NCBI GenBank assembly: GCA_964558365.1
Contig: CAZLCC010000004.1
Span: forward strand, 1 to 23,219
Direction: 5' to 3'
Length of the DNA: 23,219 nucleotides
DNA from: CAZLCC01 sp964558365
GTDB taxonomy: Bacteria; Patescibacteriota; Saccharimonadia; Saccharimonadales; Saccharimonadaceae
Numbering within the stretch: position 1 is the first letter of the stretch; each line of letters starts with the position of its first letter. Positions 15,098 to 22,970 of the stretch are shown here, in pieces. A program made the translations under genes and the position numbers. Below the pieces are notes generated by a model. It searched no databases and was not told the origin of the DNA. It saw only the letters and a program-made list of their open reading frames with translations.

Positions 15098-17464
15098 ATG
15101 TCAAAATACACCCGCAACAAATACTACAGTCCCACTAAAAAGACCGCAGTAAAGAAGCCGAGCAAGCCCTCAAAAGCCGTAAAACCGTCGAAAGACTACG
15201 GTAAGGTGGGTAATTTCTTCGTGGGTCGTTGGCGCTGGTTTAAAAAGCTCAGTAAGCCAAAGAAAGCCCTGGTGATTGCGACGCCAATCTTGGCATTTCT
15301 TATTATCACGCCGATTATTACCTACATTTACTATGCCAATGCCATCTCCGACCCTGACCGTCTGATGAACTATAACAACACCGGCGTGGTGCTACTCGAT
15401 AAGAATAACGAGGTCTTTTATAGCTTTGGTACAGCAGACCGCGGCGCACGACTTCCACTTGACCAAATTTCTGACTACACCGAAAAGGCCCTTATTTCTT
15501 CCGAAGATAAAAACTTTTATGAGCACGGTGGCTTCTCGCTAATTAGTATTCTTGGCGCGCTGTTTGCCAACATAACAAGCGGTGACTTAACGGGCTACGG
15601 CGGCTCAACACTGACCCAGCAGCTTGCAAAAAATACACTCCTTTCAGATAACCAGACCATCTTCCGTAAGTATCAAGAACTTACCGTTTCTATTGCGATT
15701 GAACAAAAGTACAGTAAAGATGAAATCCTCGACCTATACCTCAACTCTGTCTATTACGGGGAGGGGGCCTTTGGTATTGGCAATGCGGCGAAGACCTACT
15801 TTGGTAAATCTGCCGCTGACCTGAACCTCGCGGAAAGCGCGATGCTAATTGGTTTGCTTCCAGCACCATCTGCCTACTCACCAATTTCAGGTAACCCAGA
15901 ATATGCCAAAGAGCGGCAAGCAACCGTACTTGGTCGTATGGTCGATAACAAGGTGATCACCCAAGCAGAAGCCGATGCGGCGAAGGCTGAAGTCCTTGCG
16001 TATGCACCGCAGGACGAGGGTGTCAATAGTAGCGCGCCACACTTCGCGGAAATGGTCCTCAACGACCTTTATAAGGAATACGGTGAAGAGCGTGTCACTC
16101 GTTCAGGCTTCCGTGTCACCACGTCACTTGACCTATCGCTTCAAAAATCTGCCAACGCAGCGGTTGATAAGCAAATCGGCTTTATTCAACGAAACGGTGG
16201 CTCGAATGCTTCGGTTGTCGCTATCGACCCTCTGACCGGTGAGATTCGTGCCCTAGTGGGAAGCGCCGATTATTACAACGAAGACTTCGGTAAGGTGAAT
16301 ATGGCAACTACTGCACGTCAGCCGGGTTCAAGCATTAAGCCACTCTATTACACGGAAGCGTTGTACCGTGGGGTGATTACACCAGCGACCATTTTGCATG
16401 ACGTAAAGACGGACTTTGGGGGCTACACACCACTTAATGCTGACAAAAAATTCCGTGGTGACGTAACGGTGCGAAGTGCAATCTCGCAGTCGCTTAATAT
16501 TCCTTCAGTTGAAGTAATGCAAGACCTTGGTGTTGATAAATCTGTCGAGGCACTCAAGCGTTTTGGGCTCAGTACAATTAGCGACAAAACTGATTACGGG
16601 CTTTCGTTAGCGCTTGGTTCAGCCGAAGCAAAACTCACTGAAATGACAAATGCCTATGCAACGCTTGCGGATGGCGGTCAGTATCATAATCTCACGACTA
16701 TCTCCGAGATTGACGACAAGTTTGAAAAGAATATTTATACCGCGAAAACAAGCAGCAGCCGTGAAGTTGTCGACGAGGACGCCGCTTTCCTTATCTCTGA
16801 CATTCTTAACGATGAAAGCGCCCGCGCACCAATCTTTGGTAGTAGCCTGAACACCAACGGTTACGACGTCGCAGTAAAGACTGGTACGACTGATAATGCG
16901 CGCGATGCCTGGACAATCGGCTACTCAAAGCAACTCGCGGTCGGTGTATGGGTTGGAAATAATGATAATGCCGCCATGAAGAACGGCGGCTCAAGTATGG
17001 CCGGTCCAATTTGGCGTTCAGTGATGCTGGCTGGCCTAAAGGGGCAAAAGAACGAGCCATTCGTCGCCCCATCTGGCGTTGAGAAGATCACCGTCTGTAA
17101 GAGCAACGGCCTGCGCGCAGTGGGCGGGGGTACCGACGGCACTTACCAAGAGTACTTCAAGAAGAGTGCAATCCCTGCGGGAACTTGTGACGTACCAAAA
17201 CCACCAGAAGACACCGATAAAGACGGCGTGACCGACGACAAGGACTTATGTGCAAACACACCGGCTGGTACGAAAGTAGACAAAGACGGCTGTGAGGTTG
17301 AAGAAGAAACTCCGGTTGATACCGATGGTGACGGGGTGATTGACTCGCTTGATAAATGTGCGAATACACCAGCGGGCAGCGCTGTGGATGCGACTGGTTG
17401 TGTGGTGACGACGGGTGGGGGAACGACGACGCCCGTGACGCCGCAGCGACAGACGACGAATTAG
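15098..17464 (+). CDS. Class A penicillin-binding protein (glycosyltransferase-transpeptidase) with C-terminal TSP3-like repeats
   Basis: A 788-aa bifunctional peptidoglycan synthase anchored by one membrane helix (about residues 57-79) after a Lys/Pro-rich cytosolic tail. The GT51 domain has catalytic E136 in SSEDKNFYEHGG, GGSTLTQQLAKN and NSVYYGEGAFGIGNAA. The transpeptidase domain has the nucleophile S411 in SSIK (411-414), a SLN (SxN) motif in ISQSLNIPS, and KTGT at 594-597. After residue 705 come two copies of a D-x-D-x-DG repeat, DTDKDGVTDDKDLCANTPAG and DTDGDGVIDSLDKCANTPAG, each ending in a Cys-containing DGC/TGC unit, then a Thr/Pro-rich tail. Such thrombospondin type-3-like repeats bind calcium elsewhere. 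They are unusual on a PBP, and the paired Cys could form disulfides outside the cell. Confidence 0.93.
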   Translation: MSKYTRNKYYSPTKKTAVKKPSKPSKAVKPSKDYGKVGNFFVGRWRWFKKLSKPKKALVIATPILAFLIITPIITYIYYANAISDPDRLMNYNNTGVVLLDKNNEVFYSFGTADRGARLPLDQISDYTEKALISSEDKNFYEHGGFSLISILGALFANITSGDLTGYGGSTLTQQLAKNTLLSDNQTIFRKYQELTVSIAIEQKYSKDEILDLYLNSVYYGEGAFGIGNAAKTYFGKSAADLNLAESAMLIGLLPAPSAYSPISGNPEYAKERQATVLGRMVDNKVITQAEADAAKAEVLAYAPQDEGVNSSAPHFAEMVLNDLYKEYGEERVTRSGFRVTTSLDLSLQKSANAAVDKQIGFIQRNGGSNASVVAIDPLTGEIRALVGSADYYNEDFGKVNMATTARQPGSSIKPLYYTEALYRGVITPATILHDVKTDFGGYTPLNADKKFRGDVTVRSAISQSLNIPSVEVMQDLGVDKSVEALKRFGLSTISDKTDYGLSLALGSAEAKLTEMTNAYATLADGGQYHNLTTISEIDDKFEKNIYTAKTSSSREVVDEDAAFLISDILNDESARAPIFGSSLNTNGYDVAVKTGTTDNARDAWTIGYSKQLAVGVWVGNNDNAAMKNGGSSMAGPIWRSVMLAGLKGQKNEPFVAPSGVEKITVCKSNGLRAVGGGTDGTYQEYFKKSAIPAGTCDVPKPPEDTDKDGVTDDKDLCANTPAGTKVDKDGCEVEEETPVDTDGDGVIDSLDKCANTPAGSAVDATGCVVTTGGGTTTPVTPQRQTTN

Positions 17465-17720
17465 TTACTAATAAGAATTTTGGGTATTAAAAAACACCTC
17501 TTTGGGTGCGTGAAGTATCATCTACCCGGGTGGGGCGGTGAAGCCCCACCCGAGTTGCACAGAGAGTGGGTGATTACAAAGTTCCTCCTACTGTGCGATG
17601 ATGGCCGAGACGAGCGAATCGAGCGAGACGCGCTAAGGCTTACTGGCGCAAGACGAACTCGGTAACGTTATGTGATGCGCGTCACAGACAGTGCCAAATA
17701 CCCGGTATAGACTAGCATCT
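17465..17720 (+). other. Intergenic leader region with hairpins upstream of the DHODH-ackA-xfp operon
   Basis: The PBP stop lies in a palindrome ATTAGTTACTAAT (17460-17472). CACC-TCTTTG-GGTG follows, then a perfect 10-bp hairpin CGGGTGGGGC/GCCCCACCCG (17527-17552, loop GGTGAA) with no T tract. GCACAG and CTGTGC bracket 17557-17596 and could pair. Further on is the CRP-like palindrome and a -10. The hairpins may terminate the PBP transcript, but none has a proper U tail, so they could also be leader elements of an upstream start. No coding sequence is convincing here. Confidence 0.4.
17671..17686 (+). promoter_or_regulatory. CRP/GlxR-type operator in class II position
   Basis: TGTGA-TGCGCG-TCACA is a perfect match to the cAMP-receptor-protein half sites with 6-nt spacing. 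Its centre (17678.5) is about 42 bp before the likely start at 17720-17721, the position where CRP activates while touching polymerase. The promoter has -10 TAGACT (17708-17713) or TATAGA (17706-17711) and a poor -35, as expected of an activated promoter. Confidence 0.6.
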
Positions 17721-18875
17721 ATGCGTATGATGGCGGAACAGAGCACAGCATTTATATATGAAAATATAGTAAAACCGGTATTGTTTCGATTTCCACCAGA
17801 TGACGTGCATAGTGCGATGCTTCGAATGGCGAGCTCGGTGGGGCGCTCGAATGTCCTCACCTGGGGGGTTTCGAGGGTGTTTACCACTCGCCGTTCGATG
17901 CTTGCGCAGACTGTTGCAGGAGTTCGATTTCGATCTCCGGTAGGAGTGTCGGCGGGGTTTGATAAAAATGCCGAAACGGTGCGGGTGATGCATTCGCTTG
18001 GGTATGGCTTTATGACAGTCGGCTCGGTTACTGCGCAGCCCTGTGCGGGCAATCCAAAACCTTGGTTTCATCGACACCCAGAAGATAAATCTTTGTCGGT
18101 ACATGTAGGGCTCGCAAATGTGGGCTCAAGTGATGTACTGAGAAGGATTGAGCGCAACGCAGTTCATTTTGAGGGTGATGAATTTCCGATAATTCTTTCT
18201 GTTGCTAAAACGAATAATCCCGAAACGGTGAGTGCTGAAGTGGCAGTTGAAGATTATTTGACTTCGCTGCGGCGCATCAAAAAAAGCAGTGCTGTGCAGC
18301 TGGTAGAGCTTAATATTTCATGCCCTAACACGTATGGAGGAGAGCCCTTTACAAGCCCCGAGCTCCTTGAAAAATTGCTTCGCGGGGTTGATGCACTGGA
18401 GCTTACGCAGCCAATATTCGTGAAGATGCCCGTGAATATGAAGTGGGAACAGTTCGATGGATTGCTAGAGGTCATTGTACGGCACGTTGTTGCTGGGGTG
18501 ACTATTTCAAACCTGGTCAAAGACCCGAAGCTACTGGTGCACGGGCGGGCCGAAGGAGTTCGCGGTGGTATGAGTGGACTTCCGACACAAAAAGTAAGCA
18601 ACGACCTCATTGCAAAAACCTACAAAAAATACGGCAAGAAGCTTGATATTATCGGCGTAGGGGGTGTTTTTACTGCTGAGGATGCGTATGCAAAAATTCG
18701 ACGAGGTGCAAAAGTCGTCGCCCTCGTCACGGGATTGATTTATAATGGGCCACAGCTAGGCGCTCAGGTGCAGCGAGGCCTCGTAAAACTTCTTAGAAGG
18801 GATGGTTTTCGTTCAATCGAAGAGGCGGTGGGCGCGGATATTCACCCCACACTGTATACTAGTAATAATGAGTAA
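17721..18875 (+). CDS. pyrD: Class 2-like dihydroorotate dehydrogenase family flavoprotein with altered active site
   Basis: A 384-aa FMN TIM-barrel protein of the dihydroorotate dehydrogenase family. The layout is class 2 (membrane, quinone-linked): an N-terminal amphipathic part with FRFPPDDVHSAML, then VGVSAGFDKNAETV, MTVGSVTAQPCAGNPKP, NISCPNTYGGEPF, and the FMN phosphate loop region IIGVGGVFTAEDAYAKIRRG. Odd points: class 2 enzymes have Ser as base in N-x-S-S-P-N, but here it is Cys, as in class 1; the usual NRMGFNN orotate loop reads VHVGLANVG; and the later N-T pair reads NL. Substrate may therefore differ from dihydroorotate. The ATG at 17721 is chosen because the -10 lies 7-9 nt upstream and no ribosome site is present. 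ackA and xfp follow. Confidence 0.78.
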   Translation: MRMMAEQSTAFIYENIVKPVLFRFPPDDVHSAMLRMASSVGRSNVLTWGVSRVFTTRRSMLAQTVAGVRFRSPVGVSAGFDKNAETVRVMHSLGYGFMTVGSVTAQPCAGNPKPWFHRHPEDKSLSVHVGLANVGSSDVLRRIERNAVHFEGDEFPIILSVAKTNNPETVSAEVAVEDYLTSLRRIKKSSAVQLVELNISCPNTYGGEPFTSPELLEKLLRGVDALELTQPIFVKMPVNMKWEQFDGLLEVIVRHVVAGVTISNLVKDPKLLVHGRAEGVRGGMSGLPTQKVSNDLIAKTYKKYGKKLDIIGVGGVFTAEDAYAKIRRGAKVVALVTGLIYNGPQLGAQVQRGLVKLLRRDGFRSIEEAVGADIHPTLYTSNNE

Positions 18876-18889
18876 AGGTTGGGTGGGTA

Positions 18890-20083
18890 ATGGAAAATAA
18901 AGTACTACTCGTGGTGAATGCAGGTTCTTCGAGTTTAAAGATTGATGTGTATGTCACACAGCCCGAGCTGGATGCGGTAACTTCGGTGTCGGTTGAGAAT
19001 ATCGGGTCCAGTGCGGCTGAATTACTTCCAGGTAAAGTTCAGAGCCGAACCGAAGCGACTGTAATCGATGCGACTGACCACACACAGGCTATCAAGGCTT
19101 GCCTTGACTGGCTTGCAACCCAGCGGGCATTTAGTATAGGATCGGTGGCATATCGTGTGGTTCATGGAGGTGCGCGTTTTAACCATACGATTGAACTTGA
19201 CGACGAGGCTGTCGAATATCTTCGATCTATTACCAAACTGGCGCCAAATCACATGCCGCCAGTGCTCGCGTGTATCGATTATTTCCGCACACAACTTTCC
19301 GATGTGTCGCATGTCGCTTGTTTTGATACTGCTTTTTTTGCAGACGCTCCGGTTGAGGCGAAGCGCTTCACACTGCCAAAGCGGTACGCAGAGAAGGGTG
19401 TGGTGCGCTACGGGTTTCACGGGCTCTCGTATAGCTATTTGTTGAGCAGCTTTTCGCAGCATGAAGGCGCGAGCGCTGCGCAGGGACGCGTGATCATGCT
19501 GCACTTAGGAAGTGGCGCAAGCATCACCGCCACGCGAGGAGGTATTCCGGTTGATATGTCGATGGGGTTTACGCCAATGTCGGGCATTGTGATGGGGACT
19601 CGAACGGGTGATATCGACCCGGGCGCATTACTCTATATCATGCAGCAAGAAGGTTTGGACGCAGAGGCGATGAGTGGTATTATCATGAAACAGTCTGGAC
19701 TCTTGGGAGTTTCGGGTACCACGGATGATATGCGCGAGTTACTTAAGGTGCAGCATCATGATGAGGATGCTGCGCTCGCGATTGAGCTTTTTTGTCGATC
19801 GGCAAAAAAGACTGTTGGTGCCTATGCGGCATTGCTTGGCGGTGTGGACAGTATTATTTTCACCGGGGGAATTGGTGAGCGATCAGCTGAGGTGCGGGCC
19901 AGAATTTTAAGCGGCCTTGAGTACCTTGGCGTGAGTATCAATGAGTCGCGAAACGAGGCGGCGGCTCGGCTTATTTCGGCCGACGAAGCGCGCGTAGGTG
20001 TACACGTCATTCCAGCCCGAGAAGATTACTCGATTGCAACACAGGCGTACGAATTATTAGATAAAAAAAGGGGGCATAAATGA
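18890..20083 (+). CDS. ackA: Acetate kinase
   Basis: Interconverts acetyl phosphate + ADP and acetate + ATP in the cytosol, the ATP-yielding end of the phosphoketolase shunt. At 397 aa it is full length. ASKHA-fold motifs: VNAGSSSLK with N10, R89 in AYRVVHGG, NHMPP, FDTAFF with D146, YGFHGLS with H178, and GTRTGDIDPG with R238; FTGGIGE closes the site. The phosphate-binding HLGNG of many acetate kinases reads HLGSG here. Second gene of the operon, 14 nt after the DHODH-like gene. Its TGA overlaps the next ATG. Confidence 0.95.
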   Translation: MENKVLLVVNAGSSSLKIDVYVTQPELDAVTSVSVENIGSSAAELLPGKVQSRTEATVIDATDHTQAIKACLDWLATQRAFSIGSVAYRVVHGGARFNHTIELDDEAVEYLRSITKLAPNHMPPVLACIDYFRTQLSDVSHVACFDTAFFADAPVEAKRFTLPKRYAEKGVVRYGFHGLSYSYLLSSFSQHEGASAAQGRVIMLHLGSGASITATRGGIPVDMSMGFTPMSGIVMGTRTGDIDPGALLYIMQQEGLDAEAMSGIIMKQSGLLGVSGTTDDMRELLKVQHHDEDAALAIELFCRSAKKTVGAYAALLGGVDSIIFTGGIGERSAEVRARILSGLEYLGVSINESRNEAAARLISADEARVGVHVIPAREDYSIATQAYELLDKKRGHK

Positions 20084-22431
20084 TATCATCTGAACTACTG
20101 CGAAATATTGACGCGTACTGGCGAGCTGCGAATTATCTATCTGTCGGTCAAATGTATTTACGCGACAATCCACTTTTAAAGCGCGACCTTGAGCTAGGTG
20201 ACATTAAGCGCATGCTACTTGGCCACTGGGGGACCACGCCGGGACAAAATTTCATCTATGCACACCTCAACCGTGTGATTAACGAAAGAAACACGAGCAT
20301 CGTATATATTTCTGGTCCAGGGCACGGAGGGCCGGCGCTCATGGCTAATGCGTATCTTGATGGTACCTGGAGCGAAGTGTATCCAGATATGCCTCAGAAT
20401 GAGCAAGGTATGGCGACGCTATTTCGAAAGTTTTCTTGGCCTGGTGGACTTAGTAGTCACGTATCGCCACAGGTTCCCGGGTCAATGCATGAGGGTGGTG
20501 AGCTTGGCTATTCATTGAGCCATGCGTTCGGTGCGGTATTCGACAACCCAGATCTTATTGCCGCTTGCGTGGTCGGTGATGGCGAGGCTGAGACTGGTCC
20601 AATCGCGACCGCTTGGCATTCAAACAAATTTTTGAACGCCAAGACCGACGGAGCGGTTCTACCGATCCTGCACCTTAATGGATATAAGATTAGTAACCCA
20701 ACTGTGCTCGCGCGTATTGAACATGATGAGCTCGAGCAACTGTTTCGCGGGTATGGGTGGAATCCATATTTTGTTGAAGGTGACGACCCCGAGGTAATGC
20801 ATGTGCGCATGGCTGAAGTACTCGATACAGTATTTAATGACATTAAACATATCCAAACCGAAGCACGCGAGCACGGCAATACAATGCGGCCTCGTTGGCC
20901 TATGATTGTGCTTCGCTCGCCAAAGGGCTGGACTGGACCAAAAGAGGTTGATGGTCTTCCGAGCGAGAATAACTTCCGCTCGCATCAGGTGCCATTTCCA
21001 GTTGATGCGAAGCACGAAGCCAATGTACAGAAGCTTGCCGAATGGCTAAAAAGCTACCGTCCAGAAGAGCTGTTTGATGAAAACGGAACTCTCTTGCCGC
21101 ACCTTGCCAAGTTGACTCCTCGTGGCGCACTGCGTATGAGCGCCAATGACAATGCAAATGGGGGTAAGTTACTGCGCGAACTCGAACTTCCTAATTTCCG
21201 TGAATATGCCGTAGATGTGCCGGTGAGGAGTGAATCTTCAACGGGTAATACAGAGGCACTCGGTCCCTGGCTACGTGATGTCATCGCACTCAACCTGCGC
21301 AAGCGAAACTTCAGGGTATTCTCGCCTGATGAAACGATCTCGAATAAGCTTGAGCCTGTGTTCGAAGCGACCGATAGGCAGTGGAATGGCCGAATGTATG
21401 ATGGTGACCAGTATCTTGCACAGGAAGGCATGGTGATCGATTCGATGCTGAGCGAGCACATGGCCCAGGGTTGGCTTGAGGGGTATCTTTTAACAGGCCG
21501 CCACGGAATCCTGCATAGCTACGAGGCATTTATTCGAATTATCGACTCGATGGTGAGCCAGCACGCAAAGTGGATGAAAATGAGCGACGAGCTTACCTGG
21601 CGCGAGCCGATTGCTTCGTTAAATTATCTGCTCACAAGTCACGTGTGGCGCCAAGACCACAATGGTTTCACGCACCAAGACCCTGGGTTCATTGACCATA
21701 TTGTGAATAAAAAGCCGGACGTCGCGCGCGTCTATTTGCCTCCGGACGCAAACACCACACTAAGTGTGATGGGTCACGTACTTAAGACACGCGGCTATAT
21801 TAACCTCGTGGTAACGGGCAAACACCCATCGCCGCAGTGGTTATCTATTGAGGAAGCAATCGAACACTGTACGAAGGGTGTCGATGTGTGGCGCTGGGCT
21901 TCAAATGATGAAAACAGCGAGCCTGATGTGGTGATGGCCGCAGCGGGTGACGTGCCAACGCTCGAGGTAATGGCGGCCGTTTCTATATTAAGGGCGCGCC
22001 TTCCTGAGTTAAAAATTCGCGTAGTGAACGTTGTAGACCTCATGAGGCTACAGCCAGATAGTGAACATCCTCATGGATTGAGTGACATTGATTACAACCA
22101 AATTTTTACCACTGATAAGCCTATCATCTTTGCATTTCACGGATATCCTTGGCTTGTACATCGACTCGTGTATCGAAGGAAGAATCAACGTCTCCATGTG
22201 CGTGGATACAAAGAAGAGGGTACGATTACGACAGCTTTCGACATGACAGTGAAGAATGAACTCGACAGGTTCCACCTTGTGTTAGACGTCATTGAAAGGG
22301 CCGGGCTTACGAGCGAAAGCGCACAGCAGCTCCGTCAGGATATGCAGAAAAAGTTGATCGAGCATGCGCAGTATATCGTGGACAATGGAGAGGATATGCC
22401 AGAGGTTCGCGGGTGGCGTTGGCAGATATAG
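20080..22431 (+). CDS. xfp: Xylulose-5-phosphate/fructose-6-phosphate phosphoketolase
   Basis: A thiamine-diphosphate enzyme of 783 aa that splits xylulose-5-P (and often fructose-6-P) with phosphate to acetyl phosphate plus a shorter sugar phosphate. Visible: GHWGTTPGQNFIYAHLNRVI (48-67), GPGHGGPA, SHVSPQVPGSMHEGGELGYS and the ThDP motif GDGEAETGP (166-174). The second half has LTGRHGILHSYEAF, HQDPGFIDH, YLPPDANTTLSV, VVTGKHPSPQW and FAFHGYPWLVHRL. The ATGA overlap and a good AAAGGGGG ribosome site couple it to ackA, which uses its product. Together they form a bifid/heterolactic-type shunt. Confidence 0.96.
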   Translation: MISSELLRNIDAYWRAANYLSVGQMYLRDNPLLKRDLELGDIKRMLLGHWGTTPGQNFIYAHLNRVINERNTSIVYISGPGHGGPALMANAYLDGTWSEVYPDMPQNEQGMATLFRKFSWPGGLSSHVSPQVPGSMHEGGELGYSLSHAFGAVFDNPDLIAACVVGDGEAETGPIATAWHSNKFLNAKTDGAVLPILHLNGYKISNPTVLARIEHDELEQLFRGYGWNPYFVEGDDPEVMHVRMAEVLDTVFNDIKHIQTEAREHGNTMRPRWPMIVLRSPKGWTGPKEVDGLPSENNFRSHQVPFPVDAKHEANVQKLAEWLKSYRPEELFDENGTLLPHLAKLTPRGALRMSANDNANGGKLLRELELPNFREYAVDVPVRSESSTGNTEALGPWLRDVIALNLRKRNFRVFSPDETISNKLEPVFEATDRQWNGRMYDGDQYLAQEGMVIDSMLSEHMAQGWLEGYLLTGRHGILHSYEAFIRIIDSMVSQHAKWMKMSDELTWREPIASLNYLLTSHVWRQDHNGFTHQDPGFIDHIVNKKPDVARVYLPPDANTTLSVMGHVLKTRGYINLVVTGKHPSPQWLSIEEAIEHCTKGVDVWRWASNDENSEPDVVMAAAGDVPTLEVMAAVSILRARLPELKIRVVNVVDLMRLQPDSEHPHGLSDIDYNQIFTTDKPIIFAFHGYPWLVHRLVYRRKNQRLHVRGYKEEGTITTAFDMTVKNELDRFHLVLDVIERAGLTSESAQQLRQDMQKKLIEHAQYIVDNGEDMPEVRGWRWQI

Positions 22432-22444
22432 CCCTAGGTGTGAC

Positions 22445-22482
22445 AACACAAAAGAGAGAGCGGCGACTCTCTCTTTTGTGTT
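22445..22482. terminator. Perfect 16-bp hairpin between convergent genes
   Basis: AACACAAAAGAGAGAG (22445-22460), loop CGGCGA, then CTCTCTCTTTTGTGTT (22467-22482). It lies 14 nt after xfp and 16 nt from the end of the minus-strand gene, so it can serve both directions. No long T tract follows outside the stem. Confidence 0.65.
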
Positions 22483-22497
22483 GAAGTGTATGTGATA

Positions 22498-22902
22498 TTA
22501 GCGACGCAGGGCGTATCCCACGCAGACAAGGAGGGCCGCTGCACCTAGTGCGGTAAATGCTGCGATGCCCGCGATGACTCCAATTGTTCCAAATCCGTAG
22601 CCGCTTGTCAGCAGGAGGCCTCGTAGTGTTTCACCCTGAAAGAGTACTGCTTTTTGTTGCTGAAGTGTGGCGTTTGTAGGGTCTGCTTTTGCGGCGGCAC
22701 TTACTTCTGAGTAGGTTTTGCCCCCGGCAATCTGCTCGAGGTGCTTTCCAATGTATTCGTTCGCGTAGGCTTTTGCTTTGTCTGGAGTATCAACAAGTTG
22801 GCCGGCATACTGCTGAAGACCTGGGTAGGTTTCGGGGTCCAGCGCTGCACTCCCTTTTTCGGGAAAGTAAATTTTTTGTACCGATAACTCGTGCGTGACC
22901 AT
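22498..22902 (-). CDS. Small C-terminally anchored membrane protein of an actinobacterial-type family
   Basis: A 134-aa protein beginning MVTHELSVQKIYFPEKG, with a hydrophilic N-terminal domain (PDKAKAYANEYIGKHLEQIA, then GGKTYSEVSAAAKADP), a conserved-looking QGETLRGLLLTSGYGFG, and one or two membrane helices near the C-terminus (IAGIAAFTALGAAALLVCVG) ending LRR. It resembles small actinobacterial membrane proteins often mislabelled as LigA dioxygenase; function unknown. The frame is open upstream to 23055, but that part crosses a terminator-like hairpin and a structured stretch, so the ATG at 22902 is preferred. No Shine-Dalgarno or adjacent -10 supports it strongly. It ends facing xfp. Confidence 0.65.
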   Translation of the reverse strand: MVTHELSVQKIYFPEKGSAALDPETYPGLQQYAGQLVDTPDKAKAYANEYIGKHLEQIAGGKTYSEVSAAAKADPTNATLQQQKAVLFQGETLRGLLLTSGYGFGTIGVIAGIAAFTALGAAALLVCVGYALRR

Positions 22903-22916
22903 GTTGCTGAGCCAAA

Positions 22917-22962
22917 GAAATAACGCAAGCCATTTGGTTTGCGTTATTTCTTTTGTTTTTTT
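22917..22962 (+). terminator. Strong hairpin with plus-strand T tract
   Basis: GAAATAACGCAA (22917-22928) pairs with TTGCGTTATTTC (22939-22950), extended inward by a G-U and two G-C pairs, followed by TTTTGTTTTTTT. As a terminator it reads plus-ward, yet no plus-strand gene precedes it. On the minus strand it lies 15 nt upstream of the membrane-protein start and could be a leader hairpin or a weak terminator. Confidence 0.55.
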
Positions 22963-22970
22963 GTTGCTGC

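Noticed and set aside
17480..17665. 61-codon plus-strand frame between PBP and DHODH
   Set aside because: It crosses a perfect 10-bp hairpin, has no ribosome site and reads like translated repeat sequence.
17553..17700. Possible T-box or other riboswitch in the DHODH operon leader (AGAGAGTGGGTG and a GCACAG/CTGTGC bracket)
   Set aside because: No T-box core (GGNACCGCG-like) and no clear antiterminator; the likely promoter lies downstream of it, so it would not be in the main leader.
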